DNA of 64,000 bases, taken from NCBI RefSeq assembly GCF_014648775.1, contig NZ_BMRT01000004.1, positions 310,001-374,000 of the forward strand, given 5' to 3'. The translations under genes were made by a program, and so were the position numbers. Shown here one piece after another: positions 55,949-64,000 of this stretch. Source of the stretch: Streptomyces abikoensis. Its GTDB lineage: Bacteria; Actinomycetota; Actinomycetes; Streptomycetales; Streptomycetaceae. The stretch's first letter is position 1. Each line of letters starts with the position of its first letter. Below the pieces are notes generated by a model, which searched no databases, had not been told where the DNA came from, and saw only the letters and a list, made by a program, of their open reading frames with translations.

Positions 55949-56827
55949 TCAGCCGGCCACGGAGTACATCGCGCCGCGCCGGCCCTCGGGCGAGGTCAGC
56001 CACGCCACCTTCTCGGCCGTGCCGGTGCCGGCGACGGGGTTGTGCAGCACGATCGTCAGATCCGGGCGGGCCGGCACGCGCAGCTGGGCGCTCTCGAAGA
56101 GGAGGTCGCCCACGAGCGGGTGGTGGAGGGCCTTGCGCACCAGGCCCGCCGGGGACACGTCACCGCGCGCCCACAGCTCCGTGAACTCCGGGCTCGCGGC
56201 GGAGACCTCGGCCAGCACCTCCTCGAAGCCCTCGTCGCCGGGGCGGTCCGAGCAGGCGGCGCGGTAGGAGGCGACGACGCGCGGGGCGTTCTCCGCCCAG
56301 TTCCCGGCGCGCGAGCGGTAGACGGGGTCGGTGAAGAAGTCGATGAGGCAGTTCTGCCGGTTCTCCGGGCGGAACCCGAGGATGACCCGGGCGGACTCGT
56401 TGTAGGCGACGAGGTTCCAGTACGGGTCCATGATGTGCGCCGGGGAGGGCAGCCAGCCGTCGATCAGCCGGCGCAGCCCGTCGCACAGGTACTCCGCGTC
56501 GTACTCGGCCTCGGGCAGCGGCGGGTTCAGCCCCGCCAGGACGTACAGGTGCCGCCGCTCGGCGCCGCCCAGCCGCAGCACGCGGGCGACCGCGTCGAGG
56601 ACCTGCGGCGAGACGGTGATGTCCCGGCCCTGCTCCAGCCACTGGTACCAGGAGGCGCCCACCCCGGCGAGGACGGCGACCTCCTCGCGGCGCAGCCCCG
56701 GCGTCCGGCGGCGGCCCCCGCCGTCGGGCAGCCCCGCCTCGGCCGGTGACACCCTGGCCCGACGGCTCATCAAGAACTCGCGCAGCTCCTGGCGGCGGCG
56801 CGGCTTCTCCTGTGTGACGACGGTCAA
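55949..56827 (-). CDS. XRE-type helix-turn-helix regulator with MmyB-like ligand domain (second)
   Basis: This 292-residue protein has the same architecture as the one at 34002-34925: RRRTPGLRREEVAVLAGVG, SWYQWLEQGRDITVSPQVLD, then the MmyB-like domain (PYWNLVAYNESARVILGF, RQNCLIDFFTDPVYR). A TTG at 56825-56827 after GGGGGAG is taken as start because family homology begins near residue 10; the next start is ATG 56770, which would cut the first helix. It is divergent from an MFS transporter, 81 bases away. Confidence 0.85.
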   Translation of the reverse strand: MTVVTQEKPRRRQELREFLMSRRARVSPAEAGLPDGGGRRRTPGLRREEVAVLAGVGASWYQWLEQGRDITVSPQVLDAVARVLRLGGAERRHLYVLAGLNPPLPEAEYDAEYLCDGLRRLIDGWLPSPAHIMDPYWNLVAYNESARVILGFRPENRQNCLIDFFTDPVYRSRAGNWAENAPRVVASYRAACSDRPGDEGFEEVLAEVSAASPEFTELWARGDVSPAGLVRKALHHPLVGDLLFESAQLRVPARPDLTIVLHNPVAGTGTAEKVAWLTSPEGRRGAMYSVAG

Positions 56828-56908
56828 CTCTCCCCCTTGCCTGGTGGTGCGGCCACCACCATAAGCGCGCACTCCCCAGCGTTGTTCCTCCCGGCGGAGG
56901 CTGATCGC

Positions 56909-58345
56909 ATGGCGATCGACTCCCCTCCCCTGACGACCCCCGTCGCGGCGGCCCCGCGCATGACCACCCGCGACAAGCTGATCCTGATGGTGCTGTGCGC
57001 GGCGCAGTTCATCGTCGCCCTCGACTTCTCCATCCTGAACGTGGCGCTCCCCGTCCTCGGCGACGACCTGGGCATGGGCCAGGCCGACCTCCAGTGGGCG
57101 GTCACGGCGTTCGCCCTGCCGTCGGGCGGCTTCCTGCTCTTCTTCGGCCGGATCGCCGACCTCTACGGGCGCCGGAAGCTGTTCCTGGCCGGGCTCGTCC
57201 TCTTCACCGTCGCCTCCGCCCTGGCCACCGTCGCCTGGGACCCGGCGACCTTCCTGACCGGGCGGGCCCTCCAGGGGCTGGGCGCGGCCGTGATCGTGCC
57301 GACCGGGATGTCCCTGCTGACCACGACCTTCTCCGAGGGCCCGCGGCGTGAGCGGGCGCTGGGCATCAGCGGCACCCTGATGTCCCTGGGCTTCACCATC
57401 GGCATGGTGCTCGGCGGTGTGATGACCGACTCGCTGGGCTGGCGCTCCACGATGGGGCTGCTGGCGGTGGCGGGCGTCGGCGTGCTCCTCGCCGCGCCGG
57501 GCCTGCTGACCGAGTCCAAGCGGGCGGACCGTCCCCGGCTGGACCTGCCGGGCGCGGTGACGGTGACGGGCGGGCTGCTCGCGCTGATCTACGCCCTGTC
57601 GACCGCCGCCCAGCGGGGCTTCGGCGGCGCGGACGTCATCGCGACGCTGGTCGCCGGCGCGGCCTTGCTGGTGGCGTTCGTGGTGGTCGAGTCGCGGGCG
57701 GCCGAGCCGCTGGTGTCCCTGCCGATGCTGGGCCGGCGGACGGTGGCCTGGGGGAACCTGGCCGGGCTGACCACGTTCGCGATGATGTCCTCGGTGATCT
57801 TCCTGCTCACCCTGTACCTCCAGGAGGTCCTGGAACTGTCGGCCGTCCTCACCGGCCTGATCTTCGGTGTGACGGGCCTGGCGGCGGCGCTCGGCGGGGT
57901 GACCGCGCCCCGGATCATCGCCCGCTTCGGCGCGCGCGCCACGCTGGTGACCGGTCTGCTGGTGCAGGCCGTCTGCACGGCGGCCCTGCTGGGCCTGGGC
58001 GCCGGCCAGGCGGGCGCGTGGCTGGCCCTTGCGGGCACGTCGCTCGGCTGCGTCGGTCACCTGTGGGCGATCGTCGCCTACGGCGTGACGGCGACGTCGG
58101 GGCTGCCGGACGGGGAGCAGGGCCTGGCCACGGGCCTGGTCACCAGCTCGCAGCAGGTGGGGCTGACCATTGGCATCCCGCTGCTGAGTGCGGTGGCGTC
58201 GGCGCGGGTGAGTGTGCTGCGGGACGCGGGCCACTCGTTCGCGTCGGCGACGCTCGGGGGCGTGCGGCTGGGTGTGGGCGTCGACGCCGTCGTGGTCGTG
58301 GTGGTGGCCGCAGCGACGTTCGTGGGCTTGCGCCGAGGGCGGTGA
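56909..58345 (+). CDS. MFS drug efflux transporter, DHA2 type (second)
   Basis: This 478-residue transporter has about 14 membrane helices: helix 1 QFIVALDFSILNVALPVL, motif A FGRIADLYGRRKLFLAG, motif-C-like GTLMSLGFTIGMVLGGVM. It should export drugs or metabolites with proton antiport. The ATG at 56909 is used; an in-frame start at 56837 would give a 24-residue extension overlapping the control region. Regulation is probably by the divergent XRE protein. Confidence 0.9.
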   Translation: MAIDSPPLTTPVAAAPRMTTRDKLILMVLCAAQFIVALDFSILNVALPVLGDDLGMGQADLQWAVTAFALPSGGFLLFFGRIADLYGRRKLFLAGLVLFTVASALATVAWDPATFLTGRALQGLGAAVIVPTGMSLLTTTFSEGPRRERALGISGTLMSLGFTIGMVLGGVMTDSLGWRSTMGLLAVAGVGVLLAAPGLLTESKRADRPRLDLPGAVTVTGGLLALIYALSTAAQRGFGGADVIATLVAGAALLVAFVVVESRAAEPLVSLPMLGRRTVAWGNLAGLTTFAMMSSVIFLLTLYLQEVLELSAVLTGLIFGVTGLAAALGGVTAPRIIARFGARATLVTGLLVQAVCTAALLGLGAGQAGAWLALAGTSLGCVGHLWAIVAYGVTATSGLPDGEQGLATGLVTSSQQVGLTIGIPLLSAVASARVSVLRDAGHSFASATLGGVRLGVGVDAVVVVVVAAATFVGLRRGR

Positions 58346-58360
58346 GTGAGCCCCAACCCC

Positions 58361-58516
58361 GCCCTTTCACCGTTTCCCGAGGGCTCCGCCCCCGGACCCC
58401 CGGTCCTCAAACGCCGGACGGGCTGATTTCAGCCCGTCCGGCGTTTGAGGACACCGCGCGGAGCGCGGTCCGGGGGTGCGAGGGGGCGCAGCCCCGCTCG
58501 GAAACGGTGAAAGGGC
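58361..58516. repeat. 156-bp nested palindromic intergenic element
   Basis: Outer arms GCCCTTTCACCGTTTCC (58361-58377) and its reverse complement (58500-58516) enclose an inner 22-bp perfect stem (58403-58424 with 58431-58452, loop GATTTC). The inner part, TCCTCAAACGCCGGACGGG, is from memory a recurrent intergenic sequence in Streptomyces. It separates convergent MFS and DoxX genes and probably terminates both. Confidence 0.8.
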
Positions 58517-58531
58517 GGGACCGGGGCATCC

Positions 58532-58927
58532 TCACCCACGGTCCGCAGCCGTGATGAGCAGGCCCCCCAGAATCGAGACGTTCGCGAAGAACGCCACCCG
58601 GTGCTGCATCCGCTTCGCCGGGTCCTCCTCCCGCCAGTAGGCGTGACCCGCCAGGGTCGTCGGGACGAGGCTGGCGGCGAGGGCCAGGGCGGAGAGCCTG
58701 GGGAGGATCCCCAGGGCGAGCAGCCCGCCCGCCCCCAGGTGCACCGCCCCGTTCAGCCGCACGAGCGCCCGCGCGTCGCGCGGCAGGAGCGGGATCCAGT
58801 CCGCGATGGCGAGCGCGACGGGCGCCGCGACCGGCGCGAGGAGTTCCGGGCGGCGGACGGTCTGGACGCCGGCGCTGATGAACGCCGACGCCAGCAGCGG
58901 CCGCGCGAGAGTTCTGAGAACCGCCAT
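58532..58927 (-). CDS. DoxX family membrane protein
   Basis: This 131-residue protein has four hydrophobic helices and DoxX features: LLASAFISAGVQTVRRPELL at the N-terminus, LNGAVHLGAGGLLALGILPR in the middle and FFANVSILGGLLITA at the end. DoxX proteins are quinone-linked membrane components; mycobacterial DoxX works with superoxide dismutase and a thiosulfate reductase. No partner is adjacent. ATG at 58927. Confidence 0.88.
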   Translation of the reverse strand: MAVLRTLARPLLASAFISAGVQTVRRPELLAPVAAPVALAIADWIPLLPRDARALVRLNGAVHLGAGGLLALGILPRLSALALAASLVPTTLAGHAYWREEDPAKRMQHRVAFFANVSILGGLLITAADRG

Positions 58928-58986
58928 TCCAGGACGGTTCCCGCCCCGGAGCGGGAGGATTCCCCCGAACGGGACGATTCCCCCGC

Positions 58987-60315
58987 TCAGTCCTCCGGGA
59001 AGGGGCCCCGCGCCGCCCGCACCGGCTCCACCAGCACCGTGACAATGCGGTTGCGCCGCCCCGCCGCGGCCTCCGCGGTGAGCCGGAGCGCGGTGAGCGT
59101 GGGGTCCTTGCCGTGCTCGGAGACGTGCTCGAAGAGCGGGACCTCCGCCGTCGCGCCGGCGATCGGCACCCTGCCCAGCGACTTGGCCAGCAGTCCGCCG
59201 ACCGTCTCGACGTCCTCGTCGTCGAACTCGTCGAGGCCGTAGAGCTCGCCGAGGTCGCCGATGTCGAGGCGGGCCGTGACCCGGTAGCGGTCGTCGCCGA
59301 GCTCCTCGACGGGCGGCAGCTCCCGGTCGTACTCGTCGGTGATCTCGCCGACGATCTCCTCGAGGATGTCCTCGATGGTGACGATGCCGGCCGTGCCGCC
59401 GTACTCGTCGATGACGACCGCGCAGTGGTTGCGCTGCTGCTGCATCTCGCGCAGCAGGTCGCCCGCGTTCTTGGTGTCCGGGACGAAGACGGCCGGCCGC
59501 ATCGCGGTGGAGACCAGCTCGCTCTCCGCGTCACGGCTGATGTGCGTCTTGCGGACGAGGTCCTTGAGGTAGACGATGCCCACCACGTCGTCCTCGTTCT
59601 CCCCCGTCACCGGGATCCGGGAGAAGCCGGAGCGCAGCGCGAGGGTGAGCGCCTGACGGATGGTCTTGCCGCGCTCTATGACGATCAGGTCCGTGCGCGG
59701 CACCATGACCTCGCGGACGAGGGTGTCGCCGAGCTCGAAGACGGAGTGCACCATGCGGCGCTCGTCGTCCTCGATGAGCGACTCCTGTTCCGCCAGGTCG
59801 ACCATGGCCCGCAGCTCCGCCTCCGAAGCGAAGGGGCCCATGCGGAAGCCCTTGCCGGGGGTGAGGGCGTTGCCGATGAGGATCAGCAGCCGGGGCACGG
59901 GCCCCATGATCCTGGCGAGCGGCAGCAGCACGTACGCCGCGGCCGTGGCCGTGCCCAGCGGGTGCTGGCGGCCGATGGTGCGCGGGGAGACGCCGACGGC
60001 CACGTACGAGACGAGGACCATCACCGCGATGGCGACGGTCAGCGCCTCCCAGGTGGCGTCGAAGGACTTCAGGCAGACGTAGGTGACGAAGACACCCGCC
60101 GCCATCTCGCAGGCGACGCGCACCAGCAGCGCGACGTTGAGGTAGCGGGTGGGGTCGGCCGCGACGGCCATCAGCCGGGCGCTGCCCCGCCGCCCGGCCC
60201 GGGCGGCCTCCTCGGCCCGGAACCGGGTGGTCCGGGCGAGGCCGGCCTCCGCGCAGGCGGCGAGCCAGGCGACGACGAGCAGCAGGACCGCGGCGGCGAT
60301 CAGCTGGCCGGTCAC
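58987..60315 (-). CDS. CorC/HlyC-type CBS-domain membrane protein
   Basis: This 442-residue protein has an N-terminal CNNM/DUF21 membrane domain (about four spans), tandem CBS domains ([20 protein letters not shown] and [17 protein letters not shown]) and a C-terminal CorC_HlyC domain ([20 protein letters not shown]). Members are linked to magnesium/cobalt efflux or resistance. The GTG at 60313-60315 overlaps the ybeY stop (GTGA), so it is translationally coupled to it. Despite the historical name it is not a haemolysin. Confidence 0.9.
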   Translation of the reverse strand: MTGQLIAAAVLLLVVAWLAACAEAGLARTTRFRAEEAARAGRRGSARLMAVAADPTRYLNVALLVRVACEMAAGVFVTYVCLKSFDATWEALTVAIAVMVLVSYVAVGVSPRTIGRQHPLGTATAAAYVLLPLARIMGPVPRLLILIGNALTPGKGFRMGPFASEAELRAMVDLAEQESLIEDDERRMVHSVFELGDTLVREVMVPRTDLIVIERGKTIRQALTLALRSGFSRIPVTGENEDDVVGIVYLKDLVRKTHISRDAESELVSTAMRPAVFVPDTKNAGDLLREMQQQRNHCAVVIDEYGGTAGIVTIEDILEEIVGEITDEYDRELPPVEELGDDRYRVTARLDIGDLGELYGLDEFDDEDVETVGGLLAKSLGRVPIAGATAEVPLFEHVSEHGKDPTLTALRLTAEAAAGRRNRIVTVLVEPVRAARGPFPED

Positions 60316-60809
60316 GTGAACGTGGGAGCCGGGGAGGGCCCTTCGATGCCGCGCTCGGCGCGCCAGCCGTCGACGATCGCCGCCTGGAGGCCGAACATCT
60401 CGGCCTTCTCGTCGGGCTCCTCGTGGTCGTAGCCGAGGAGGTGGAGCACTCCGTGGACGGTCAGGAGCTGGAGCTCCTCGTCCATGGAGTGCCCGGTCGG
60501 GGCCTCCTCGCCCTGCTTCTTCGCGACCTCCGGGCAGAGGACGATGTCGCCGAGGAGGCCCTGCGGCGGCTCGTCGTCGTCCTTGGCCGGCGGGCGCAGC
60601 TCGTCCATGGGGAAGGACATCACGTCGGTGGGGCCGGGGAGGTCCATCCACTGGATGTGGAGCTGCTCCATGGCATCGGCGTCGACAACGATGACCGAGA
60701 GTTCGGAGAGCGGGTGGATACGCATCCGGGTGAGGGCGTAGCGGGCGACGTCCAGGATCGCCTGCTCGTCGACCTCCGTGCCGGATTCGTTGTTGACGTC
60801 GATTGACAT
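60312..60809 (-). CDS. ybeY: Endoribonuclease YbeY
   Basis: This 165-residue metal-dependent RNase functions in 16S rRNA 3' processing and ribosome quality control. The zinc motif H119-G-V-L-H123-L-L-G-Y-D-H129 is intact, with the preceding [10 protein letters not shown]. It lies 14 bases after phoH and overlaps the CBS protein by 4 bases, forming the phoH-ybeY-CBS operon. Confidence 0.96.
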   Translation of the reverse strand: MSIDVNNESGTEVDEQAILDVARYALTRMRIHPLSELSVIVVDADAMEQLHIQWMDLPGPTDVMSFPMDELRPPAKDDDEPPQGLLGDIVLCPEVAKKQGEEAPTGHSMDEELQLLTVHGVLHLLGYDHEEPDEKAEMFGLQAAIVDGWRAERGIEGPSPAPTFT

Positions 60810-60823
60810 GCTGTTACCGGGTC

Positions 60824-61816
60824 TTACTTTCCGTTGCGGCTGTCGTACTGCTCGTACGCGTCGACAATACGGCCGACCAGCTTGTGCCGGACGACGTCCC
60901 TGCTGGTGAGGTACGAGAAATGGACGTCGGTGACGCCCTCCAGGATCTCCTGCACCTGGCGCAGACCGCTCTTGGTGCCGCCGGGCAGGTCGATCTGGGT
61001 GACGTCACCCGTGATCACGATCTTGGAGTCGAAGCCGAGCCGGGTGAGGAACATCTTCATCTGCTCGGGGTTCGTGTTCTGCGCCTCGTCGAGGATGATG
61101 AACGCGTCGTTGAGCGTCCGGCCCCGCATGTACGCCAGCGGCGCGACCTCGATCGTCCCGGCGGCCATCAGCCGGGGGATGGAGTCGGGGTCGAGCATGT
61201 CGTGGAGGGCGTCGTAGAGCGGCCGCAGATAGGGGTCGATCTTCTCGTAGAGCGTGCCGGGCAGGAAGCCCAGGCGCTCGCCCGCCTCGACGGCCGGCCG
61301 GGTCAGGATGATCCGGTTGACCTGCTTGGACTGCAGGGCCTGGACCGCCTTGGCCATGGCCAGATAGGTCTTTCCGGTACCGGCGGGGCCGATGCCGAAG
61401 ACGACCGTGTGCTTGTCGATCGCGTCGACATAGCGCTTCTGGTTGAGCGTCTTGGGACGGATGGTGCGGCCGCGGCTGGAGAGGATGTTCTGGGTGAGGA
61501 CCTCGGAAGGGGCCTCGATGCCCTTCTCCTCGTCCCTGAGCATGGTGATCGATCGTTCCACCGCGTCCTCCGTCATCGGCGCGCCCGTGCGGAGCACCAG
61601 CATCATCTCGGCGAAGAGACGCTGTACCAGGGCGACTTCCCGTTCGTCCCCGGTGGCACTGATCTCATTGCCCCGGACGTGGATGTCCGTGAGCGGGAAG
61701 GCTTTTTCGATCACGCGCAGGAGGGAGTCCTCCGAGCCCAGCACCGTCACCATGGGGTGCTTGGCCGGGATGGTGATGCTCGTCCTCGCCTGCGGTCGTG
61801 TGGGTGTCTGAGTCAT
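60824..61816 (-). CDS. phoH: PhoH-family ATPase
   Basis: This 330-residue protein has an N-terminal KH-like part and a helicase-like ATPase domain with Walker A GPAGTGKT (143-150) and Walker [10 protein letters not shown] (Asp243, Glu244). PhoH family proteins are RNA-associated ATPases whose genes usually precede ybeY, as here. The ATG at 61816 starts MTQTPTRPQ. It is the first gene of the phoH-ybeY-CBS operon. Confidence 0.95.
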   Translation of the reverse strand: MTQTPTRPQARTSITIPAKHPMVTVLGSEDSLLRVIEKAFPLTDIHVRGNEISATGDEREVALVQRLFAEMMLVLRTGAPMTEDAVERSITMLRDEEKGIEAPSEVLTQNILSSRGRTIRPKTLNQKRYVDAIDKHTVVFGIGPAGTGKTYLAMAKAVQALQSKQVNRIILTRPAVEAGERLGFLPGTLYEKIDPYLRPLYDALHDMLDPDSIPRLMAAGTIEVAPLAYMRGRTLNDAFIILDEAQNTNPEQMKMFLTRLGFDSKIVITGDVTQIDLPGGTKSGLRQVQEILEGVTDVHFSYLTSRDVVRHKLVGRIVDAYEQYDSRNGK

Positions 61817-61952
61817 GGGCCGGCACTGAAGGCCTGCTCATCACCTCTTCCTGCCGTTCTCATGTCGAACAACCTTGGAATACCAGGGTACGACGCGGGC
61901 CCCGGCAATCCCGAGGGCTTTTCCACAGCCATCCGATCCCGGTCGTATGGTC

Positions 61953-63086
61953 CTACGACGGCCTGCGGAAGCCCAGCGTCGGCAGCGCCCGGCGCAGCGG
62001 CCAGGGGCTGATGGCCTCGGGGAGGATCTCGTCGAGGAAGGCGTAGCGGCGCAGGGTGGCCGGGGACTGGTCGTCGAAGGAGCGGACGTGCTGCCACCAC
62101 GCGGCGATCTCCACCCAGCCGGGCGCCGACAGCGAGCCGCCGAACTCCTGGACGGACAGGGCGGCCGTCAGCCCCGCGAAGGCCAGCCGGTCGGCCAGCG
62201 GCCACTCGGCGAGGGTGCCGGTGACGAAGCCGGCCACGAAGACGTCCCCCGCGCCGGTCGGGTCGAGCGCCTCGACGACGATCGCGGGCACCTCGGCGCT
62301 CTCGCCGGTGCGCCCGTCCACCGCGTACGCGCCCCGCTCCCCCATCGTGACCACGGCCAGCGGCACCTTGTCCGTGAGGGCGCGGGCGGCGGCGCGGGGG
62401 CAGTCGGTGCGGGTGTAGCGCATGGCCTCCTCGGCGTTGGGCAGGAACGCCTCGCAGTGCTCCAGGTCGGCGAGGTCCGCCGGGTCCCAGCGGCCGGTCT
62501 CGTCCCAGCCGACGTCGGCGAAGACCCGGCTGCCCTGGCGGGCCGCCGTCGCGATCCACTCCTCCTGCCGACCGGGCATCAGCAGCCCCACGCAGGCCCG
62601 CGCGGGCGGCGGGGTCTCGGGGGCGGGCTCCTCCGGCGGCGGCGCCTCGTGCCCGTGGGAGACCATCGTCCGCTCGCCCTCGTAGGCCATCGAGACGGTG
62701 ACGGGGGAATGCCAGCCGGGCACCGTGCGCGAGAGGCTCAGGTCGATGCCCTCGCCCCGGGAGAGGGACTCCCAGCAGTACTCGCCGTACATGTCGTCGC
62801 CGAACGCGGCGGCGAGCGAGGTGCGCAGGCCCAGCCGGGCCAGGGCGGTGGCCATGTTGGCGACGCCGCCGGGGCTGGAGCCCATGCCGCGCGCCCAGGA
62901 CTCGGTGCCGCGCACGGGGGCGGAGTCCAGGCCGGTGAAGATGATGTCGAGGAAGACGGTCCCGGTCAGATAGACGTCCGTGGGCGGGTCGCTCTCGGTG
63001 CGGAGCGCGGCGAGCGGGTCGAGGACCGGCGCCGTTCCCTCGAAGCGTTCTCCGCGGACACCTGTGTGGGTGGAAGAGGCCGTCAT
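61953..63086 (-). CDS. PfkB-family carbohydrate kinase
   Basis: This 377-residue ribokinase-like enzyme has PGGVANMATALARLGLR near residue 70 and the C-terminal signature EALDPTGAGDVFVAGFVTG with the catalytic Asp. The anion hole GAGD is intact. The substrate may be a nucleoside or sugar. The ATG at 63084-63086 follows GGAG; the long in-frame upstream extension is not supported. It is divergent from a GH4 glycosidase, so the two may serve one sugar pathway. Confidence 0.88.
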   Translation of the reverse strand: MTASSTHTGVRGERFEGTAPVLDPLAALRTESDPPTDVYLTGTVFLDIIFTGLDSAPVRGTESWARGMGSSPGGVANMATALARLGLRTSLAAAFGDDMYGEYCWESLSRGEGIDLSLSRTVPGWHSPVTVSMAYEGERTMVSHGHEAPPPEEPAPETPPPARACVGLLMPGRQEEWIATAARQGSRVFADVGWDETGRWDPADLADLEHCEAFLPNAEEAMRYTRTDCPRAAARALTDKVPLAVVTMGERGAYAVDGRTGESAEVPAIVVEALDPTGAGDVFVAGFVTGTLAEWPLADRLAFAGLTAALSVQEFGGSLSAPGWVEIAAWWQHVRSFDDQSPATLRRYAFLDEILPEAISPWPLRRALPTLGFRRPS

Positions 63087-63165
63087 GCTCGCTCGTCGCT
63101 CCTCTCGAGGATGCACGAAATGCGGATCCGCACAGTGTGCCCGATGCTGCGGTACGTTCCGTCCC

Positions 63166-64000
63166 ATGAGGCTCACCATTCTCGGCGGCGGTGGATTCCG
63201 GGTGCCTCTGGTGCACCGGGCCCTGCTGGACGACGCCCGGCGCGACGCCCCGGGCCGCTGCACGGAGCTCGTGCTCCACGACACCGACTCCGCGCGCATG
63301 AGGGTGATCGCCTCCGTGCTGGACGCCCAGGCCGCCGGGGTGCCCCGGGCCCCCTCCGTACGGCTCGCGGAGGACCTGGACGACGCGCTGCGCGGGGCCG
63401 ACTTCGTCTTCTCCGCGATCCGGGTGGGCGGCACGGCCGGCCGGGTCATGGACGAGCGGATCCCGCTCGCCGAGGGCGTCCTGGGCCAGGAGACCGTCGG
63501 CGCGGGCGGCGTGCTCTACGGGCTCCGCACGGTCCTGGTGGCCACGGACATCGCCGAACGGGTCGCGCGGATCGCCCCGGACGCGTGGGTCATCAACTTC
63601 ACCAACCCCGCCGGGATGGTGACGGAGGCGATGTCCGCCGTGCTCGGCCCGCGCGTCATCGGCATCTGCGATTCACCCGTGGGGCTGGTCCGTCGCGCCG
63701 CGCGGGCGGCGGGCGCGGACCCGGAGTCGCTCACCTACGACTACGTGGGCCTCAACCACCTGGGCTGGCTGCGCTCGTTGACCCGGGACGGCGAGGACCT
63801 GCTGCCGGGGCTGCTGCGCGACGAGGCGGCCCTGGCCTCCTTCGAGGAGGGCAAGCTCTTCGGCGCCCGCTGGCTCCGGGCGCTCGGCGCCCTGCCCAAC
63901 GAATACCTCCACTACTACTACTTCCGCCGCGAGACCCTGCGTTCGGTCATGGAGTCGGCGGTGACCCGCGGCGAGTTCCTCGACCAGCAGCAGGGCGACT
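63166..64000 (+). CDS. 6-phospho-beta-glucosidase-like GH4 glycosidase (N-terminal part)
   Basis: The frame starts at ATG 63166 and runs off the right edge, giving 278 codons. It has the NAD-binding start MRLTILGGGGFRVPLVHRAL, ADFVFSAIRVGGTAGRVMDE, INFTNPAGMVTEAM, the metal-site ICDSPVGL and YVGLNHLGWLRSL, all typical of GH4. GH4 enzymes use NAD and Mn(II) in a redox-elimination mechanism on phosphorylated or free glycosides. The divergent PfkB kinase shares the 79-base promoter region. Confidence 0.92.
   Translation, partial: MRLTILGGGGFRVPLVHRALLDDARRDAPGRCTELVLHDTDSARMRVIASVLDAQAAGVPRAPSVRLAEDLDDALRGADFVFSAIRVGGTAGRVMDERIPLAEGVLGQETVGAGGVLYGLRTVLVATDIAERVARIAPDAWVINFTNPAGMVTEAMSAVLGPRVIGICDSPVGLVRRAARAAGADPESLTYDYVGLNHLGWLRSLTRDGEDLLPGLLRDEAALASFEEGKLFGARWLRALGALPNEYLHYYYFRRETLRSVMESAVTRGEFLDQQQGD

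Overview
The window is high-GC actinobacterial DNA and almost certainly a core segment of a Streptomyces chromosome. The G+C is very high, start codons are often GTG, Shine-Dalgarno sites are GGAGG-like, and the gene order is familiar: a FasR-like PucR regulator at the left edge, hrdA-like sigma factor with dnaG and dgt, ppdK, dusB, glyS with the zinc uptake genes and zur, uppS with recO, leuA, era, and the ybeY/phoH/CBS-protein cluster. No phage, insertion sequence, CRISPR array or origin was seen. Statements about family resemblance are recalled knowledge, not searches.

Layout. 0-9.4 kb holds small stress, redox and regulatory genes: pirin, serine hydrolase, MerR with an aldo/keto reductase, a MarR/quinone-oxidoreductase-type pair, isochorismatase fold, sortase, OsmC, and thioredoxin with a histidine phosphatase. 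9.5-10 kb holds three tRNA genes (CAT anticodon, Asn, Asn). 10-18 kb runs from an FGGY kinase to hrdA, dnaG, a ferredoxin-reductase-type flavoprotein and dgt. 18-25 kb holds exported and membrane proteins: SanA/DUF218, a HAF-repeat protein, a trypsin-like protease, an SDR and a KimA-like APC permease. 25-29 kb is a CUT1 sugar ABC transporter facing an ArsR-type regulator. 29.7-34 kb holds ppdK and dusB. 34-40 kb holds an XRE/MFS divergent pair, an aldo/keto reductase with TetR, and a NarL-type two-component system. 40-45.3 kb holds glyS and znuACB-zur. 45.3-47.4 kb is the recO-uppS-YcxB operon. 47.6-50 kb is an unusual three-gene plus-strand cassette. 50-64 kb holds TerB-like, leuA with its leader, an M4 protease with an emfourin-like inhibitor, era, a degenerate cytidine deaminase, a second XRE/MFS pair, DoxX, the phoH-ybeY-CBS operon, a PfkB kinase and the start of a GH4 glycosidase.

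The most interesting locus is 47617-49962. It encodes a protein closely resembling UDP-sulfoquinovose synthase (SQD1/SqdB), then a 73-residue peptide with a helical leader-like N-terminus and a Ser/Thr-rich tail, then a glycosyltransferase with a DxH motif and a C-terminal signature like polypeptide GalNAc-transferases. The last two overlap by GTGA. I read this as a candidate pathway for a glycosylated (perhaps sulfosugar-bearing) ribosomal peptide; this is inference.

Regulatory DNA is unusually legible in places: a MerR promoter with a 19-bp spacer, two Zur-like boxes on a probably leaderless znuA promoter, a leucine leader peptide with attenuator before leuA, a 16-bp-arm palindrome before an aldo/keto reductase, and several strong hairpins. 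Two genes (an ABC permease and era) are followed by short duplicates of their own 3' ends.
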